A stretch of 64,000 nt of DNA from Umbilicaria muhlenbergii (taxonomy: Eukaryota; Ascomycota; Lecanoromycetes; Umbilicariales; Umbilicariaceae). This document shows positions 10,841-23,400 of the stretch, piece after piece (the stretch's first letter is position 1; each line of letters begins with the position of its first letter). Both the position numbers and the translations under genes were made by a program. The notes below the pieces were generated by a model that worked only from the letters and a program-made list of their open reading frames with translations, made no database searches and had not been told where the DNA came from. Where the stretch lies: NCBI GenBank assembly GCA_000611775.1, contig KK106985.1, forward strand, positions 1,846,291-1,910,290. The letters run 5' to 3'.

Positions 10841-11707
10841 ACGATGAGACTTTCAGTCCCTGATTTGAACCATGTAGAAAATGCTAACACAGGATAGATG
10901 CAGCTGACGTGAACAAGATCAGACGTTGATAAGACTGAGAACGCAAGTGACTTACTGCCTGTAAGAACTGAGGTGTGTTCTGTCACACCTGAAATGAGTC
11001 CACAGAAGGAAGAATCCTTTCTGTTTGATGAACCAATGTGTAAGTTGTACATCAGAGCTATGTAGGCTCAAGTAGGCAATAGAGGGTTCATTTGACTCCA
11101 TTATGAAGTCCTCCCGTAACTAAAGAGATGCCAAACTCAACCACAACACTAAAAAGAGGGGCAAGCAGGATGAACGTCTGTGCTGCTGATCAGCCTAGGA
11201 GCGGAAATTCCGATATTCCAGGGCTACTAAGTATGTAGCGCTACACTAGAAACAGTTGCTAAACCTTCCAAATATCTTAAGTTGAGGTTGTAGTATGAAG
11301 CTGGATCTGGAAAAATAGAAAAATGCGACGTTGAGCTGTCAAGCACTAATAGGCGAAGAATATTAGTTGCGAGGCACGATTAGCCGTTAGCTGATGCCTA
11401 AGGAATAGCTTGGCATTTTCACAAACCACACAACACAAAAACCCGTGCGGGCAGATCAAAGTCCAGTCGTCAGACTTGTATTTGTTCAATCCCCCCAGCG
11501 GTGAGTGCTCACACACCAAAAGTCTATAGAAAGAATCGAAAAGGGTCATCCATATATCCAAAAAGCGGCTGCGATCCCCAGATTGCGGTCCCAGTCCAAC
11601 AGCGCCCCCATGTCATATCCAAGAAACTCGATGACGACAACCTGTATCCCCATCTAATCCATCCCATCGCCTCAAGCGACATCTTTCTTCAAAACCCGCA
11701 CTCCCAA
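10841..11707. other. Intergenic, promoter of phosphoesterase and 3' side of GH128
   Basis: No gene seen. Moderately AT-rich. Holds the upstream region of the minus-strand phosphoesterase and the 3' UTR of the minus-strand GH128 gene. Confidence 0.5.
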
Positions 11708-13195
11708 CTAAGAAGCCGACACATACGCCTCGCCCGTCGCGCTCAACGCCGTCCCACTCAGCAACGAGCTATCACTGACCATGAAATACGAATACCTCTC
11801 CACCTCCGGAGTGGCATCCAACCACGGCAGGACCTGATTGATAAAGTCGGTCTCACTCCCCGATCCAATATACCGAAACTCGGTGATCCAGATGGGTGTG
11901 CCGTTGGCCTGTGCAATCGCCTTCCCGACATGATCCTTGAAATCCGCAACGGCCATCGTCACGCTGTCGCCGGAACCGCAGTACCAATGGATATTGAAGA
12001 AGTCGATCTGGCAGCCCGAGCACTGTTGGACGAACTGTTCGAGCCAGGCAAGACCGAGTGGGGCGCCGGCGTTGGTGACGGAGGGGGAGCCGAGTTTGGT
12101 GGCGCCGCCCGCGAACGGTTGCATGTAGGTGTTCCAGCCGGTGACGGCGTCGGTGGTGGAGATGCCGGAGCCGCCGTATGCGACGATCATGTCCGGTTCG
12201 TTGAAGCCCATGAGGTAGCCGGTGCCGGAGGAGACGGCGGCGGAGGCGGTGGCGGCCCAGCCTTCGGTGTGGTCGTCTAGACCCCAGAGCATGGGGACGA
12301 ATTCGAATTGCGAGGGGAGGCCGGAGGTACTGGCCGCCCAGTTATAGGCCCAGCTGATGGTGCCGCCGGTGAAGGCGGAGGTTAGGGATGCGGTGTTGTA
12401 GACGAGACCGCGCTTTGTGCCGGGCGGAGGGCTAGAGTACGAAGAGGGGGTGGCAGCGGCGGAGGAGGAGGAGGCAATGGTTTGGGGAGCTACTACGGAT
12501 GTAGAGGATGAGGAGGTGGTGGAAGAGACGGCCGGGGTTGAAGTGGATGAGACGACCAAAGTCGAACTGGCCGAGGTGGGCTGTACGTACGAAGAGCTCG
12601 TGGAGACTGCGGAGTATGTGTAAGCAACCAAGCTGCTTGAGCTTGATGATGCTGACAACACGCTGACTGCAGAAACCGCAGAAGACGCAGAAACCGCAGA
12701 AGACGCAGAAGACGCAGACGACGAAGAGTAGACAGTAGGAATGACCGGAGCGGCGACACTAGAGGAGCTTGCGGTGCTGGAAGAGCCGGGGACACTCGAA
12801 GAGCTGGAGGTACTTTCGGGTGCCGCCACGCTGCTTGGCTGCACGGTAACGGTGACACGGTTGGTAAAAGTCGTAGTGACGGTCGATGAAGTACAGGTGG
12901 TTGTTGTTGACTCGGCACTCTGAGGAGCAGCTTCCGAGGCAGACGACGATCCCGCGGCATAGGTGCTCAGAGGCAAAGGACTGACGGTGACGGTAACGAG
13001 ATAGCCCGTCCCTGAGCCAGTGGGACCTGCCGAGCTGGAATTGAACTCACCATAGGGTGCCGTGCTCGAGCTGGAAGAATACTTATGGCCCCTTCCGCGG
13101 GCGTGAACGGCCGCATGTCCAAATCCCCAATGCTTCGGGTATGCCAGGGCGGCGGGGAGGGCGGAAAGAAGGAGTGCGATGTTGATGCGAGTCAT
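11708..13195 (-). CDS. Secreted Ser-rich GH128 (Asl1-type) glycoside hydrolase
   Basis: Intronless, 495 aa. The ATG at 13195 precedes a clean signal peptide (TRINIALLLSALPAALA). Residues about 23-255 are a Ser/Thr/Ala/Val-rich spacer, typical of O-glycosylated cell-wall-associated fungal proteins. The catalytic domain (about 260-495) starts KRGLVYNTASLTSAF and belongs to GH128. It has GFNEPD (Glu333, expected acid/base) and IWITEF (Glu439, expected nucleophile), plus FFNIHWYCGS. GH128 enzymes cleave beta-1,3-glucan, so a role in wall remodelling or glucan use is likely. The spacer DNA holds a 9-bp repeat coding Ser/Ala/Val. There is no clear GPI signal: the C-terminus (GEAYVSAS) is not hydrophobic. 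Confidence 0.9.
   Translation of the reverse strand: MTRINIALLLSALPAALAYPKHWGFGHAAVHARGRGHKYSSSSSTAPYGEFNSSSAGPTGSGTGYLVTVTVSPLPLSTYAAGSSSASEAAPQSAESTTTTCTSSTVTTTFTNRVTVTVQPSSVAAPESTSSSSSVPGSSSTASSSSVAAPVIPTVYSSSSASSASSAVSASSAVSAVSVLSASSSSSSLVAYTYSAVSTSSSYVQPTSASSTLVVSSTSTPAVSSTTSSSSTSVVAPQTIASSSSAAATPSSYSSPPPGTKRGLVYNTASLTSAFTGGTISWAYNWAASTSGLPSQFEFVPMLWGLDDHTEGWAATASAAVSSGTGYLMGFNEPDMIVAYGGSGISTTDAVTGWNTYMQPFAGGATKLGSPSVTNAGAPLGLAWLEQFVQQCSGCQIDFFNIHWYCGSGDSVTMAVADFKDHVGKAIAQANGTPIWITEFRYIGSGSETDFINQVLPWLDATPEVERYSYFMVSDSSLLSGTALSATGEAYVSAS
12670..12725. repeat. Coding minisatellite in the GH128 spacer
   Basis: Imperfect units of GAAGACGCA and GAAACCGCA (plus strand) encode the Ser-Ala-Val repeat of the spacer. 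Expansion or contraction here would change spacer length without a frame shift. Confidence 0.8.
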
Positions 13196-13332
13196 GTTCA
13201 CGTCTGGTATATAAATGTCGTATATATAGATTCAGTCAGATCAGATGGCGTTGGACTGTTGTCTAGACAGGTCTTTCGTAGCACTTGTTGGTATTCAAGC
13301 CGACCAGGGCTTGCTTCTTTGCTCAAGGGGGG

Positions 13333-13346
13333 ATATATATAAAAAA
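13333..13346 (-). promoter_or_regulatory. TATA-like box of the GH128 gene
   Basis: On the minus strand a T run leads into TATATATAT about 140 bp upstream of the GH128 ATG. A second shorter TATATA lies about 30 bp from the ATG. Placement fits a fungal core promoter. It is inferred from position and composition only. Confidence 0.4.
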
Positions 13347-14343
13347 GGGAACGTGTGGATCAACGAAGGTATGTAGATGCGAAGGAACGACACGAGCGAA
13401 TGCTCTATTGAAGGAGTGGACAGGTCTGGCAAGCACAGTTGCAGCAAAGACGGTGGTGAAGAACAGGAAGAAACAGAAGGCAAAGAGCACACCACCAGGA
13501 GAGGGAATCATATATTCGAAATCCGAAAAGCGGCCAACGGGCCCAAAGCAGACTAGCGGCCGCGTAGATGTCGTCTCGCAGTTTCGATCGAGCCCCAAGG
13601 CAGCCGGGATCCCCTGACGTGACCGTAGGCACCATACGCCACGTAATCTCCATTCACGCCCATCCCCCTGCCATCTCTGATTGATGAGGATGCAAGATGT
13701 GGATCTCCAGCCCAGCCCGCATCCACTGCAGCCAGTCGGACGCTCAAGCCAAACGCCTCTTCCACGCGGGCCAATCCGGTGCTGTGTTGTTGCAGTCAGG
13801 CACTTCTCGGAAGGGCCATTTTCTGTTCGGACTTTGCAAATTGAGCCCTGCAAATCAGGGGCACTTTGGATTCGGGCACGGTGGGAAAGGTCCCAAATGG
13901 CGATGGTCGCTCCCTCGGCAAAGGCTTGCGCTGGCTACCGCGCTACTGCAAGGAGAGGAGTCGGGCGTCGGCCAATCACGGCACTGCGACGCTCTAGCTT
14001 AATCTGACGTTCTGGCCTTTGCGACAGGGGGAGGGGTGGCAGAGCGGAGCCAGTGGAAGCCACGCGTTTCGCAATCGAATTGTTATCTCACCACGCACGC
14101 TGGATGCTGGCCGATGGATTTGATCGTGCTCCAGGCGAAGGGGCGTCCCTTGGCTCCTGTTCCTTCCTGCCTGTGGTGCGGCGCCTCCCCTCCGGTAATG
14201 AGTCCAACGTCAACACGATCCGTTCGAATACGAGACTGTCTCCTTTCCGGCCTGACCTGACCCCTGGCCCTTCTCGATTTCACCTGGACCGTGAAATGCA
14301 CTGTGATTGACAATCGCGCGGCAGCTGGAGAACACGGGACGGC

Positions 14344-14403
14344 GCTTTCGCAGGAACACCAAGGCAACGCTTTCGCAGGAACACCAAGGCAACGCTTTCG
14401 CAC
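14344..14403. repeat. 25-bp tandem repeat, 2.4 copies
   Basis: Unit starting GCTTTCGCAGGAACACCAAG, two exact copies (14344-14368 and 14369-14393) plus a 10-base partial third. It lies in non-coding DNA. Confidence 0.9.
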
Positions 14404-15159
14404 GAAGGCGGAGAGCGTCATTCCCCCTGGACTCGAGACGATCGTGTTCCTTGCACGAGTGCGCAGCACAGGCAAACACCGTCACGGGGCCATGGATGTG
14501 CCGTTGTGCACCGTGTGCTTCACTAAGGTAATGTCCTGCTTCGCTAACGTACTGACTGGTTGTTTCGCCTTGGCGCCAGTCCATCCCCGGTGCGCCCTCC
14601 GGTCTCAGCGGGAGGCCTGGAAGGTCGAGAATCCTTCACTCGCAGGCCTCGGTAGTGCTCGCATTCCCAACGGTGGTTGAAATAACCTTACTGTTTCGAC
14701 GCTGCGGTTGGGGCTCCTGGGGAGGGGGGTGGCGGGTCGAATCAAACGTCGGAGAATCGACGGGAAGGATTCGAAGCTGCCGTCGTTGGCACCCTCCTCG
14801 CACTGCGCCATCCGTCGGGGGTCGACATGATGGCCTGCATTGATGATGGTGGTGCGCATAATCAAGGTGCGGTTTTTACGTTATCATGATGGGATCAGGT
14901 GATTGCCAACTCATGAATTACATGCCCTCGGCTTCCTCGGACTCTGCACGTGGCCGGCTTGACAGATGCAAGCCGCCGGTTCGCTGCAGATGCCACTCAC
15001 CTCATGAAGGGTGTGAAGGTGTCGTCCTCACCCACTGTGAGCCGGCTTGACCAGTAGTCCATCACCTACACCTGTAGCATATCGTCCAAGACCGCACCCG
15101 GTAATGCCCGCGGCCCAGGGACACCCTACCTCGCAGTGCTCGCTTCGGCGGCCCTGACC

Positions 15160-16921
15160 TTATTTCCCCTCCCCCTTCCTCCTCTCCATGACCCTCAGCA
15201 CATCGGCCGCGCTATCCTTATCGCCCTTCCTCTTCTTCGGGCCCCTCTTCCTCCCCGCCTTACCCTTTCCATCTCCTCCTGCTTCGTCATCACCGTGGCC
15301 CCACACCGACAACTTGACCTTTCCGTTATCCTCGCCATCCTCTTGGTCCCCGAACCGGCTGCTGCCGAAGCCCAAGTCCATGTCTTCTGCGTCTCGGTCG
15401 TTGGCTTCAAGCATTTTCTTGCGACGGGCTACTTTGGCTGCTTCTTCCGCATCAGCAGGATCGGAGGAGGAAGCGGTAGAGATCGGGGCGATTGTGGAGG
15501 CTTTCTTGAGAGCAGCGAGGATGGTCGGGTCCGTCAGCGGGTTTGCTATGGCTGCAGATGTGGCGGCGTCTTTTCCCCCATCCGTGCGAGCGCCGAAGTA
15601 GTTGCGTGAAATGTTCGGTGGCTTGTCTGGTGGTGGAGGTGGAGGCGGAAGCATGGATGGGCGGTCTCCTGGTGGTGACGGTGGTCCGTCGTCCTTCTCT
15701 ATTGACAGTGGTGGTGATCCTTCTGACTGGGGATATTCCTCGGCCTGGCCTTCCTCCTCGGAAACACTGTCGTCTTCCTCTAAACCCCCCAATGGATCGT
15801 AGTCGTTGCCCACGCCCTCGAAGATATCTCCATCGTCGTCGACTTCCGGCGGTGCCGGCACAGCAATCTTGGGTGCTTCCATGCCTAATGGTTTGAGGTC
15901 TTTATCGGGCATCAACAAGCTTTTGCTTTCTGCCACATCCTCATGGAACTTCACTCTTTTCACCTTCCTTTTGACCACCCCGTTTTCGTCCACCGTGATC
16001 AGTACTTCCCTCCCTTTCTCATCCTTTTCTATCCTCGATTTCTCCTGCTTTTCCCCCAACTTCCTGAATTTTGGCCCCAAACTCGGCTGCTGAGCCTTCT
16101 TGTCCTCTTCCGCCTTCGCCAGCCTCGATGCCTTCAACTCCTTCAGGATATCATCCCTGTTCCTCTTTCTACCGGCCAAACTCGGCGGTGGCGCCATCTC
16201 TCCCTTCTTCTTCTTCCTTCCCCCTTCATTCTTGGTCACAGGTCGAATTTCCCTTTCTTGCAATCTATCAAGCTGCTCCTCCACATCACTATCACCATCG
16301 CCGTCACCTTTCTCCTCCTTCTCCCCTCTATCCGTAGTCTCCATTACCACATCAAGCACGTCCTCCCCCCTCTTGACTCTCTCCAACAATCTCCAATCCA
16401 ACCCCTTGACCAGATGACTATCCCTAACATCCCCTCCCACAATCTCATCCCTCAATCCCTCAAACACCGCCCGTTCCATCTGCCCCAACTTAACCATCTC
16501 CTCCAACGCCTTGATCCTAGCCGCCTTGTCATCCTCCTCCTCAGATGTCCGCAATTGCGTACGGTCTTGGTACCCCGCCGCGAGTTTCGTGCCCTTGGGC
16601 GCGGCGGACGAACGAGATTTCTTGGTAGTCGTAGTGGTGTTATTGCGCTCGGCGAGTTGTCGTGCGAAGTCTATACCTCCAGACGTAGTGATCGAGCGTC
16701 TGTCGGAGATAAAATCAGTTAGTAGACGCTGTAACGCTGGGAATCGAGGTATGGAATAGGGCAACGTACGGCGTCATGGGTATACTAGACCGCATGCGGG
16801 AGCCGAGAGATGAGGTGGGAGTGCCATCTTGTGAGCCGGCGGTCCTAGAGGAGCTCTGAGCGCTTCTCTGGTTGTTGGAGGGTGTGTCGAGGACTAGGCG
16901 GCGGAATTGTGAGTTGTTCAT
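15160..16921 (-). CDS. RED/IK-like splicing factor (Smu2 homologue)
   Basis: Exons 16770-16921 and 15160-16699 give 563 aa. The first exon encodes MNNSQFRRLVLDTPSNN to SSIPMTP, and a 70-nt intron ends in a CTAAC branch motif and GACAG. It then joins RSITTSGGIDFARQLAERN. The RED N-terminal core follows: KLAAGYQDRTQLRT, then DSHLVKGLDWRLLERVK, matching the HTHLVKGLDFALL motif of human RED/IK. The rest is charged and disordered, with a Lys-rich segment (KKKKGEMAPPP), a Pro run (MLPPPPPPP) and a basic C-terminus (GRKRGPKKRKGDKD) that should act as a nuclear signal. RED works with Smu1 in spliceosome B-complex activation, known from animals and worms. A start inside exon 2 was rejected because it would drop the conserved N-terminus. 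Confidence 0.85.
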
Positions 16922-17400
16922 GTTGGAGTTGGATCCTGATCCCCAGCCAGTATTTCAGAGTCTCATGCTAGACATTAGCCAAAATATGATAAGATTGATC
17001 TTTGAATGTTGCAAGGGCCAGAGAGTATGGCCTGCAAGAAAAACTTGTCCGTGGGTACCTAAAGACGTGGAAATAACCGAGGGCTATTCCTGATATGCTG
17101 AGATTCTCTACGGATGTATATGCTCTCTTTTCGTATTGGCATCATTCACCGAGCAAAATCAAGGTTATAGCAAGCAATATCTTTATTCATCTACTTCATC
17201 ATGATCGTATATAATCATAATTGTCATGAGCCTGCAGTGTCCAGATATCAACCTCAACACGACGTATCGCTCCACCTCTCCTGACCCTGAGGCCTTTATA
17301 GAAATCTCAAACACCGCACCACAAACATGCTCGATGGTTTACCTCGCCCAATAACTCCATAACAGTGCCAGCGCTATGCAATAACCCGCTGTTTCCGAGC
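16922..17400. other. Intergenic between UBR1 (3') and RED-like (5')
   Basis: RED-like promoter on the right and UBR1 3' UTR on the left. AT-rich around 17160-17230. No ORF with family features was seen. Confidence 0.5.
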
Positions 17401-20400
17401 CTAAAGAGTCTCCCACCCACCGTTATTAATATCAGCCTCAAGCTTTCTTGAGATTGTGGTTGGTATGCCATGTTGCAACCATACATTCCTCAGGAGCGCA
17501 TCGTAGCGTCTCTGATTAAGGAATAGCTGTCGGGTGCGTCTCAATCCCGGATCTACTTCCCCATGCCTGTCAAGGTATGGGGCATGTGTCCAGCTGCCAT
17601 TTCTGCTGTGCAGGTATAATACAGTGCACTTCCGGATATTGATGAAGAGGCCGATATCATGCCCACACCTAAAGATATCGCTGGTCAGAAACGGAGAATG
17701 CTTTAGTAGAACAAGGGAGAACTTACTTCTTCAGATGTTGACTGCAGCCTCCAAGCTTATCTTTCATGCAACAACTCGCCTGACTGCAAAAAATATCTCC
17801 ACAAAACAAACACAAGGCCGGATCTACAAGCTCTTTGCCGGTGGTAGGACAGCGCCGCCTCATTGTTTCATCAGTGAGAATGTCGTAATGCTTAGGAAGG
17901 CCAATGAGTTCGAATATCGCTGGATGACTTGGTCTAATCCCCGTTTGTGCAGCCAGCTGAAGAGGCTTCTTCTCGCAACACCAGCTCCAATGGCGAATCC
18001 AACCGGCAGCCATGGATTGGAGTACAGGAACCCCACCCTCATTGACATCCCTACCCAATGAGATAAACATCTCATCCAGTGAAGGTAGATTCATAGCTTT
18101 TGTGAGGCGACTAAGCTCCGGATCATCAATTTCGGTGAATCCAGTATTTGGAAAGTCAACGCCATATCGGACGTGCAACAAGATTGCGGCTTTGCGCAGG
18201 AACGCCAGTGCGTAAGTAGAGACGGCCGAATAAAATTGAGTGACCAACCGTATCGGGAGTCCGTTCGTGACATTGTAATGCGGGTTTGCGAGTTTCATGA
18301 TGTAGCGCAAAAAAGCATCAAAATCCTGGAGCCCTTGCGGACTAGGGCTAGATTTTGTATCCACAGTTGGCCAATCTTCCATTCTGTACTGGAACAGAAA
18401 CAAAGCAAACGTCACTTTCACAAGTTCCATCAGATAGCATAAACGGACGATGTGGTGTATATCAATGTCCAACGCAGGGACGAGAAAGATCGAGTATTCC
18501 GCAAGCAGCACAAAAGAATCCTGTGCCAACGCGGACGGTAGCCCACATTTCGACCACGCATCGATCTCCTCGTTTCTATCAATCTGAGGATGACCGGCGA
18601 AGAGTTGTAACAATTGACGCTTCTGAGTCTCCGCAAACTCTGGAACCGAGGCGTTCGCCCCTGAATTACGCAGACCTCCAATGGCGATGTATGAAGACGC
18701 TGTCTCTGATAGTATTCGCAGATGTGTCAGCGTTAACGAAGGGATCTTGTCCAAGAGGGTGGATCCTGGTTCGGATTCAATGCCACGTTGACCGATTTCG
18801 GTCGCGGAAATGGAGAATCCGAGCGCTTTGGCGAGTGTGTCGGTATTCGTCAGCTCGTCCGTTGCAAGTGGCTTAACCGGATACGGAAATCGTGAGGAAA
18901 GTCGGTTCACTTTGATTGTCTCACGGACACGGTTGTAGATCGATAAGAGCTCTGTCATTGCGTGGAAGTCCGCTGCTACTGGATGGCTTGGTGAAGTTGC
19001 GCTGAACGGCTCGTCAGAATGGAAGAAACCAGGCATTTGCGACCTGATGAACTGGTGCGGTGATGTGGGACTACCGAGTTGTGGCTGGACCAATGGGACT
19101 TGCAATTGTATCAGATGACTGAGCTTGTTGGCTAGCGGAGGTATGACGGCCTTGGAGCTGTAGCTCACAAACAGTTCTTGGAAGCGGTTGGTGGCTGACT
19201 TGGCCTCTTCGCCAAGCGCTTGCTTCTGGTACCTCGAAACCGTGTGGCCAATGTGCGAGTTAAGCCAGGTATCGAACGGAAGACCAACCTGAAGAACGCC
19301 TGGATAGACCTCTTCCTTGCCTCTCCAGATGATCGGCAGGAACGTGTTACCAAGGGCTTTGCACAGTGGACACACGAACTCTTTATGGTCCATGCGTTCG
19401 GGATGGTTGCGAGCAATCTGATGACTTTGCCGTCGCTGAGTAGCTCCATAGTACAGTTCAAAGCAGGCATAATGCATGATATGCCCACACCCGGTCGAGA
19501 CAGGCCCTCGTACGGCGTGTGATAGCGGAAAACCTTTCCCAAGTCCTTGACGCTCAGCCATGATTTCACGACCATCAGAGGTAAGCTTTCGCACTTTTCC
19601 ACGGTTTTGGCCCGCAACGCCGAACGGACGAATGTCATCCGCAGATCTGTCGAGACTAGACGGTGTGGAAAGAACTTCCCCCACAAAATCAGGATCCCGT
19701 AAATCCGTCTGTCGTAGTATATTGCTGTCCATTATCATGGCAAAGGTCCCAAATAAGCGGGTGTCATTAGTCTCTTCTTGACACAATATACAGTTTCCTG
19801 CAGGGTATTTCCATAATTTGCTGAGCTCTTCCGCTGGACCTGTCGTTGTGGACTCGAGATCGCTGAAATCATCGTTGCCCCAATCGATGCTCCCTTGGTT
19901 GCTCAGGAATGTCTGTTGCTGTTTTTGAAACTGGGCCATGACCTTCGCTTGTCGATCAATTGCCTGCTTCTTCTTGAGCTCTAGGTCCTCTCCGGGAAGA
20001 TTCATGGGCGAGTCTGTGCTCAGTCTATTTATGGGTATGCCCTGCGCAGCTGTCACCGATGCAAAGGTACGGGGTCGCTTCTGCTGCAGTCGGTGTAAAA
20101 TGAGACGGATTTTCGGCTGGCATGCCTTGAATTCATCCACCTCATAGAGCTTCTGGAGTAACATGAAAATCGTTGGCAACCCAGACACCCCCCCTGCGGC
20201 ATTCTTGCAGAGCGCATAGTGCACAAAAGAGGACAATGACTCCTCAGTCAAGTCATCTTCTTCAGTAGTATCCTCAAGCACTGCTGATAGCGCGAGGTGT
20301 AGGACTACTTGTTGGAAAGCTTCAACTCTAGTAATTGGTATGTTGACGGTGTGCTCTTTCGCATGCAACGCATAGGCTAGAGAGTAATAAATGATCTGTG

Positions 20401-23400
20401 CGAAAAGAGTGGTCCTGGTAAAACGTGGAAGGTCTTGAAATACTCCGGAGTGTATTGGGCGGAACTTTGACTCGAATACAACATCTGCGATAGCTTTGCC
20501 AGTCTTCTTAGCCAGCCAAGTCCGGTAAGCAGTCTCAGCTTCGTCTCGCTGGTTCTTGCTGTAGTGGGCGATATAGGGATCGATGTTTAGTAGGTATTCT
20601 TGCTTGAGTTCGAAGGTACCAGTATCAGATAAGCCTTCTGGAGCCCGGAAATTCGTCATCTCCTCGAGGATGCCTTGGAAGTCCTCAAGATCCTGGAATT
20701 TTTCGGCAAGCTTAAGACATAACTCCGAATATGACAGCGGCTTGAAACAAAGAATGTGAGCAATGTCCCTCCGAATTGCAAGTGACTGGGGGTTTGGCTC
20801 ATCCTCAAGAGGATGGAGCGAGGTGCGATCACTCAGCAAAACAATCATGAGATGTATAAAATCCTCGGCAACGTCTAGGAGCTGGCTGTCTTCATAACCG
20901 GGTCTGATGCGATAGTTACCTCTCATCCAATCATCCATGCCAAACCTATCGATCATCGATGCAAGCACCCGGCTCGGATTGCAGGTTACCATAGCAGTCT
21001 GCAGAAGGAAAATGTCCCGATGATGAGCCAGATCACGCTGCGATACTCCTTTGTACGTTCCCATCTGATGGCGGAGACTTAACCCGTTTCTTACCCACAT
21101 TCCAGCCTTCATTTGTGCAAGCCATGCACAAACCCTCAAGGGGGAGTCGAAGAGAGCCATTAGGTAACTCTCTGCATCATGCTCTGGGATGGATACCTTG
21201 AAAGGCGGCGGCTCTTTGAGTTCTTTACTTGTGAAGTAGAGAAGGTTACGCATTCGGTCTTGCGACATGCTTTTACCACAGTCAATCAACCACGACAAGG
21301 TGTAATGTAGAGCATGGTGGAAGCTTATAGGCTCTTTCTCGACCACAAACTCAACGACTTGGTACCGCGGGGCGTGACCCCATTGGTCCGTGTCGAATTC
21401 GAAAGCGTCTAACGTCTTGAATTTGACGTCTGTCTTGATCTCTGCCTGGTCAAATCGTTTGCGCTCGGCGCCGATAGAGTTGACGATCGTGGCTTTCGCA
21501 GTGGCCCGGAATACTCTGGATAGAGGGACCTCGTCTTCACCTCGACGCCACCTGAACGAATCCGCGAATTGACGACAAAGCTTGTTGATCTCTCTAGTGA
21601 GCAACGATGCGCTGATCCACGCGTCTGTCTCGTATTCCACATGCTCTCCAACCGCTCGGACATTTGGGCAGATACCCTGCGGAAGCCGGATGAGATCGAG
21701 GAACTGTAGAATGTACCGCTCTTCTATGCGGAGTTTCTTTTGAACGTACTCAGAACCAAACAGGTACTTCAAGTCCATGAAGAAGTGGTACATGCGCCGA
21801 TTCGAGACTGAGCCGGCGTCGAACGCAAGAGTAGCGTTCACGGCGACGTTCCATGGGTGGCCCACTTGCCGTGTTGTGAGAAAAGTATAGAGTATTGCGA
21901 TAAGGCTGGTTAGGAAATTTCCTCGCTCTACAACCTCTTCTGTGATCGAAGGCACGGTCAACATTTGGAGTGATAGGTTGATGATGGAATGATCGGGTTC
22001 GCGGTCGGCGATGAGATACAACTGGGCCAGTACGGTGTACAGGCCCGCGAATCGTAGTGCAAGTATGCGCTTGAACTGAGGTATAGTGACGACAGTACCG
22101 ATGTACAAATCCCGAAGATCGATTCGAGCCTTTTTCCACAACCTAAGGTCAAACAAAATCATCCAGTCCAACCGGACGCGCTGACGAAGATCTTCATGTA
22201 GTGGCACTGGCCCAATCGACGTATAACCTTCGGGCTGTTCCAACCAGTACGCCGGAGGTCTACCGTGAGGTTTCCGGGCTTGGTGAAGAGGGGTCTTTGG
22301 AACCTCGATGCCTGCTATTGAAACGACACGAGACCGCATGTGTGGGTCAGGGCTATCGGAATCGGAGAAAGTACGCTCCTGAGCGCGGGTTCTCAAAGCT
22401 TGTGGTGGTGGCGGCGGTGGCGGCGGTGGTGGTGGATAGCCGGCAAAGGTTGCCTCATCCACCTCTGTATCATCCTCAGAATGTGTGCGCATCTCAAGGT
22501 CTCCATCGACGTCTGCGGCGGTGACAATATCCAGGTCCAACTCCATGTCATCATCGTTATCTCCGTCGTTGGCCTGGCTATCCGCTTCGTCATCGCCATA
22601 GTCATTATCGTTATCGTTTATATTATCGTCGGAGTCGTCGTCGTCTTCAGCAGCCATCTGCGCAGCTATAATACCATGGTGGATTGCTTGAGCTCGGGCG
22701 TACTGTCTCTCTTTGGTAGTCTCGTCGATTTCATGATCATCAATCCCGCTTTTGCCCACTGCGGCATTGGAGGCCTCGCTGCCTGTCCGCCACAATTTGA
22801 GCATTTCCTCACAGACAGTCTGTCTGAGGATGTTGTGGTCCATTTCCACGCTACATCCTGCAATATCCACCAACCACTCAATGATGGTACCGCACATCTG
22901 CTCCCTGAATGTATCTCTCGAAGAGCGTATGGTGACCGTAATCTTGATATCTTCAATGATCTTAGCGATTTTCAACAACTCTTGAAGGTCTCGAGAATAA
23001 GTCACAACACTTCGCCCCATGTCGTTGGTCTCGTTCGCTTTCTGGCAGCCGAAAGCGGCAGGCGCCCTGCAAGCTCGAGCTACCTGGGATTCCACCTCTT
23101 CCACGGTATGTTTCTCATCATTCCATAATATCAGGGCATATTCGGGATTCGGCTCAATCACATCCCCCCGCTCATACCATTTCGAAGTCAGCCGGGATTC
23201 TCGCTCGTCCTTTTCAATGCTCTCCTTTGTCTTATGCAACCGAAGTTGCTCGGGTGAACATGATATAACGTCGCATACGTAATCGATAGCCCGGCCGATG
23301 GTTGTCTTGATACTCTCTACCAGATCAACCGGAAGCATGGGTGATTCCTTCCGCTTTCCAGCAGCGGTAGACGCGTCCGCAGTGTGTATTGCACAGTTCA

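Larger units (their letters stand above)
13196..15159. other. Long gene-free stretch between GH128 and RED-like
   Basis: Nearly 2 kb. The left part is the GH128 promoter. The remainder has only ORFs under 180 codons that overlap in conflicting frames with no family motif. It holds one exact 25-bp tandem repeat. No gene is called. Confidence 0.5.

Noticed and set aside
11501-12280. 259-codon plus-strand ORF opposite GH128
   Set aside because: Antisense of the catalytic domain; Gly-rich end reflects codon composition.
14053-14680. Overlapping plus- and minus-strand ORFs around the 25-bp repeat
   Set aside because: Conflicting frames, no conserved motif and repeat-driven residues.
15943-16722. 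259-codon plus-strand ORF opposite the RED-like gene
   Set aside because: Antisense shadow with Leu/Pro/Arg-rich noise; the minus strand carries a recognised family.
22340-23128. 262-codon plus-strand ORF opposite UBR1
   Set aside because: Antisense of the UBR1 acidic and polyproline region; no family features.
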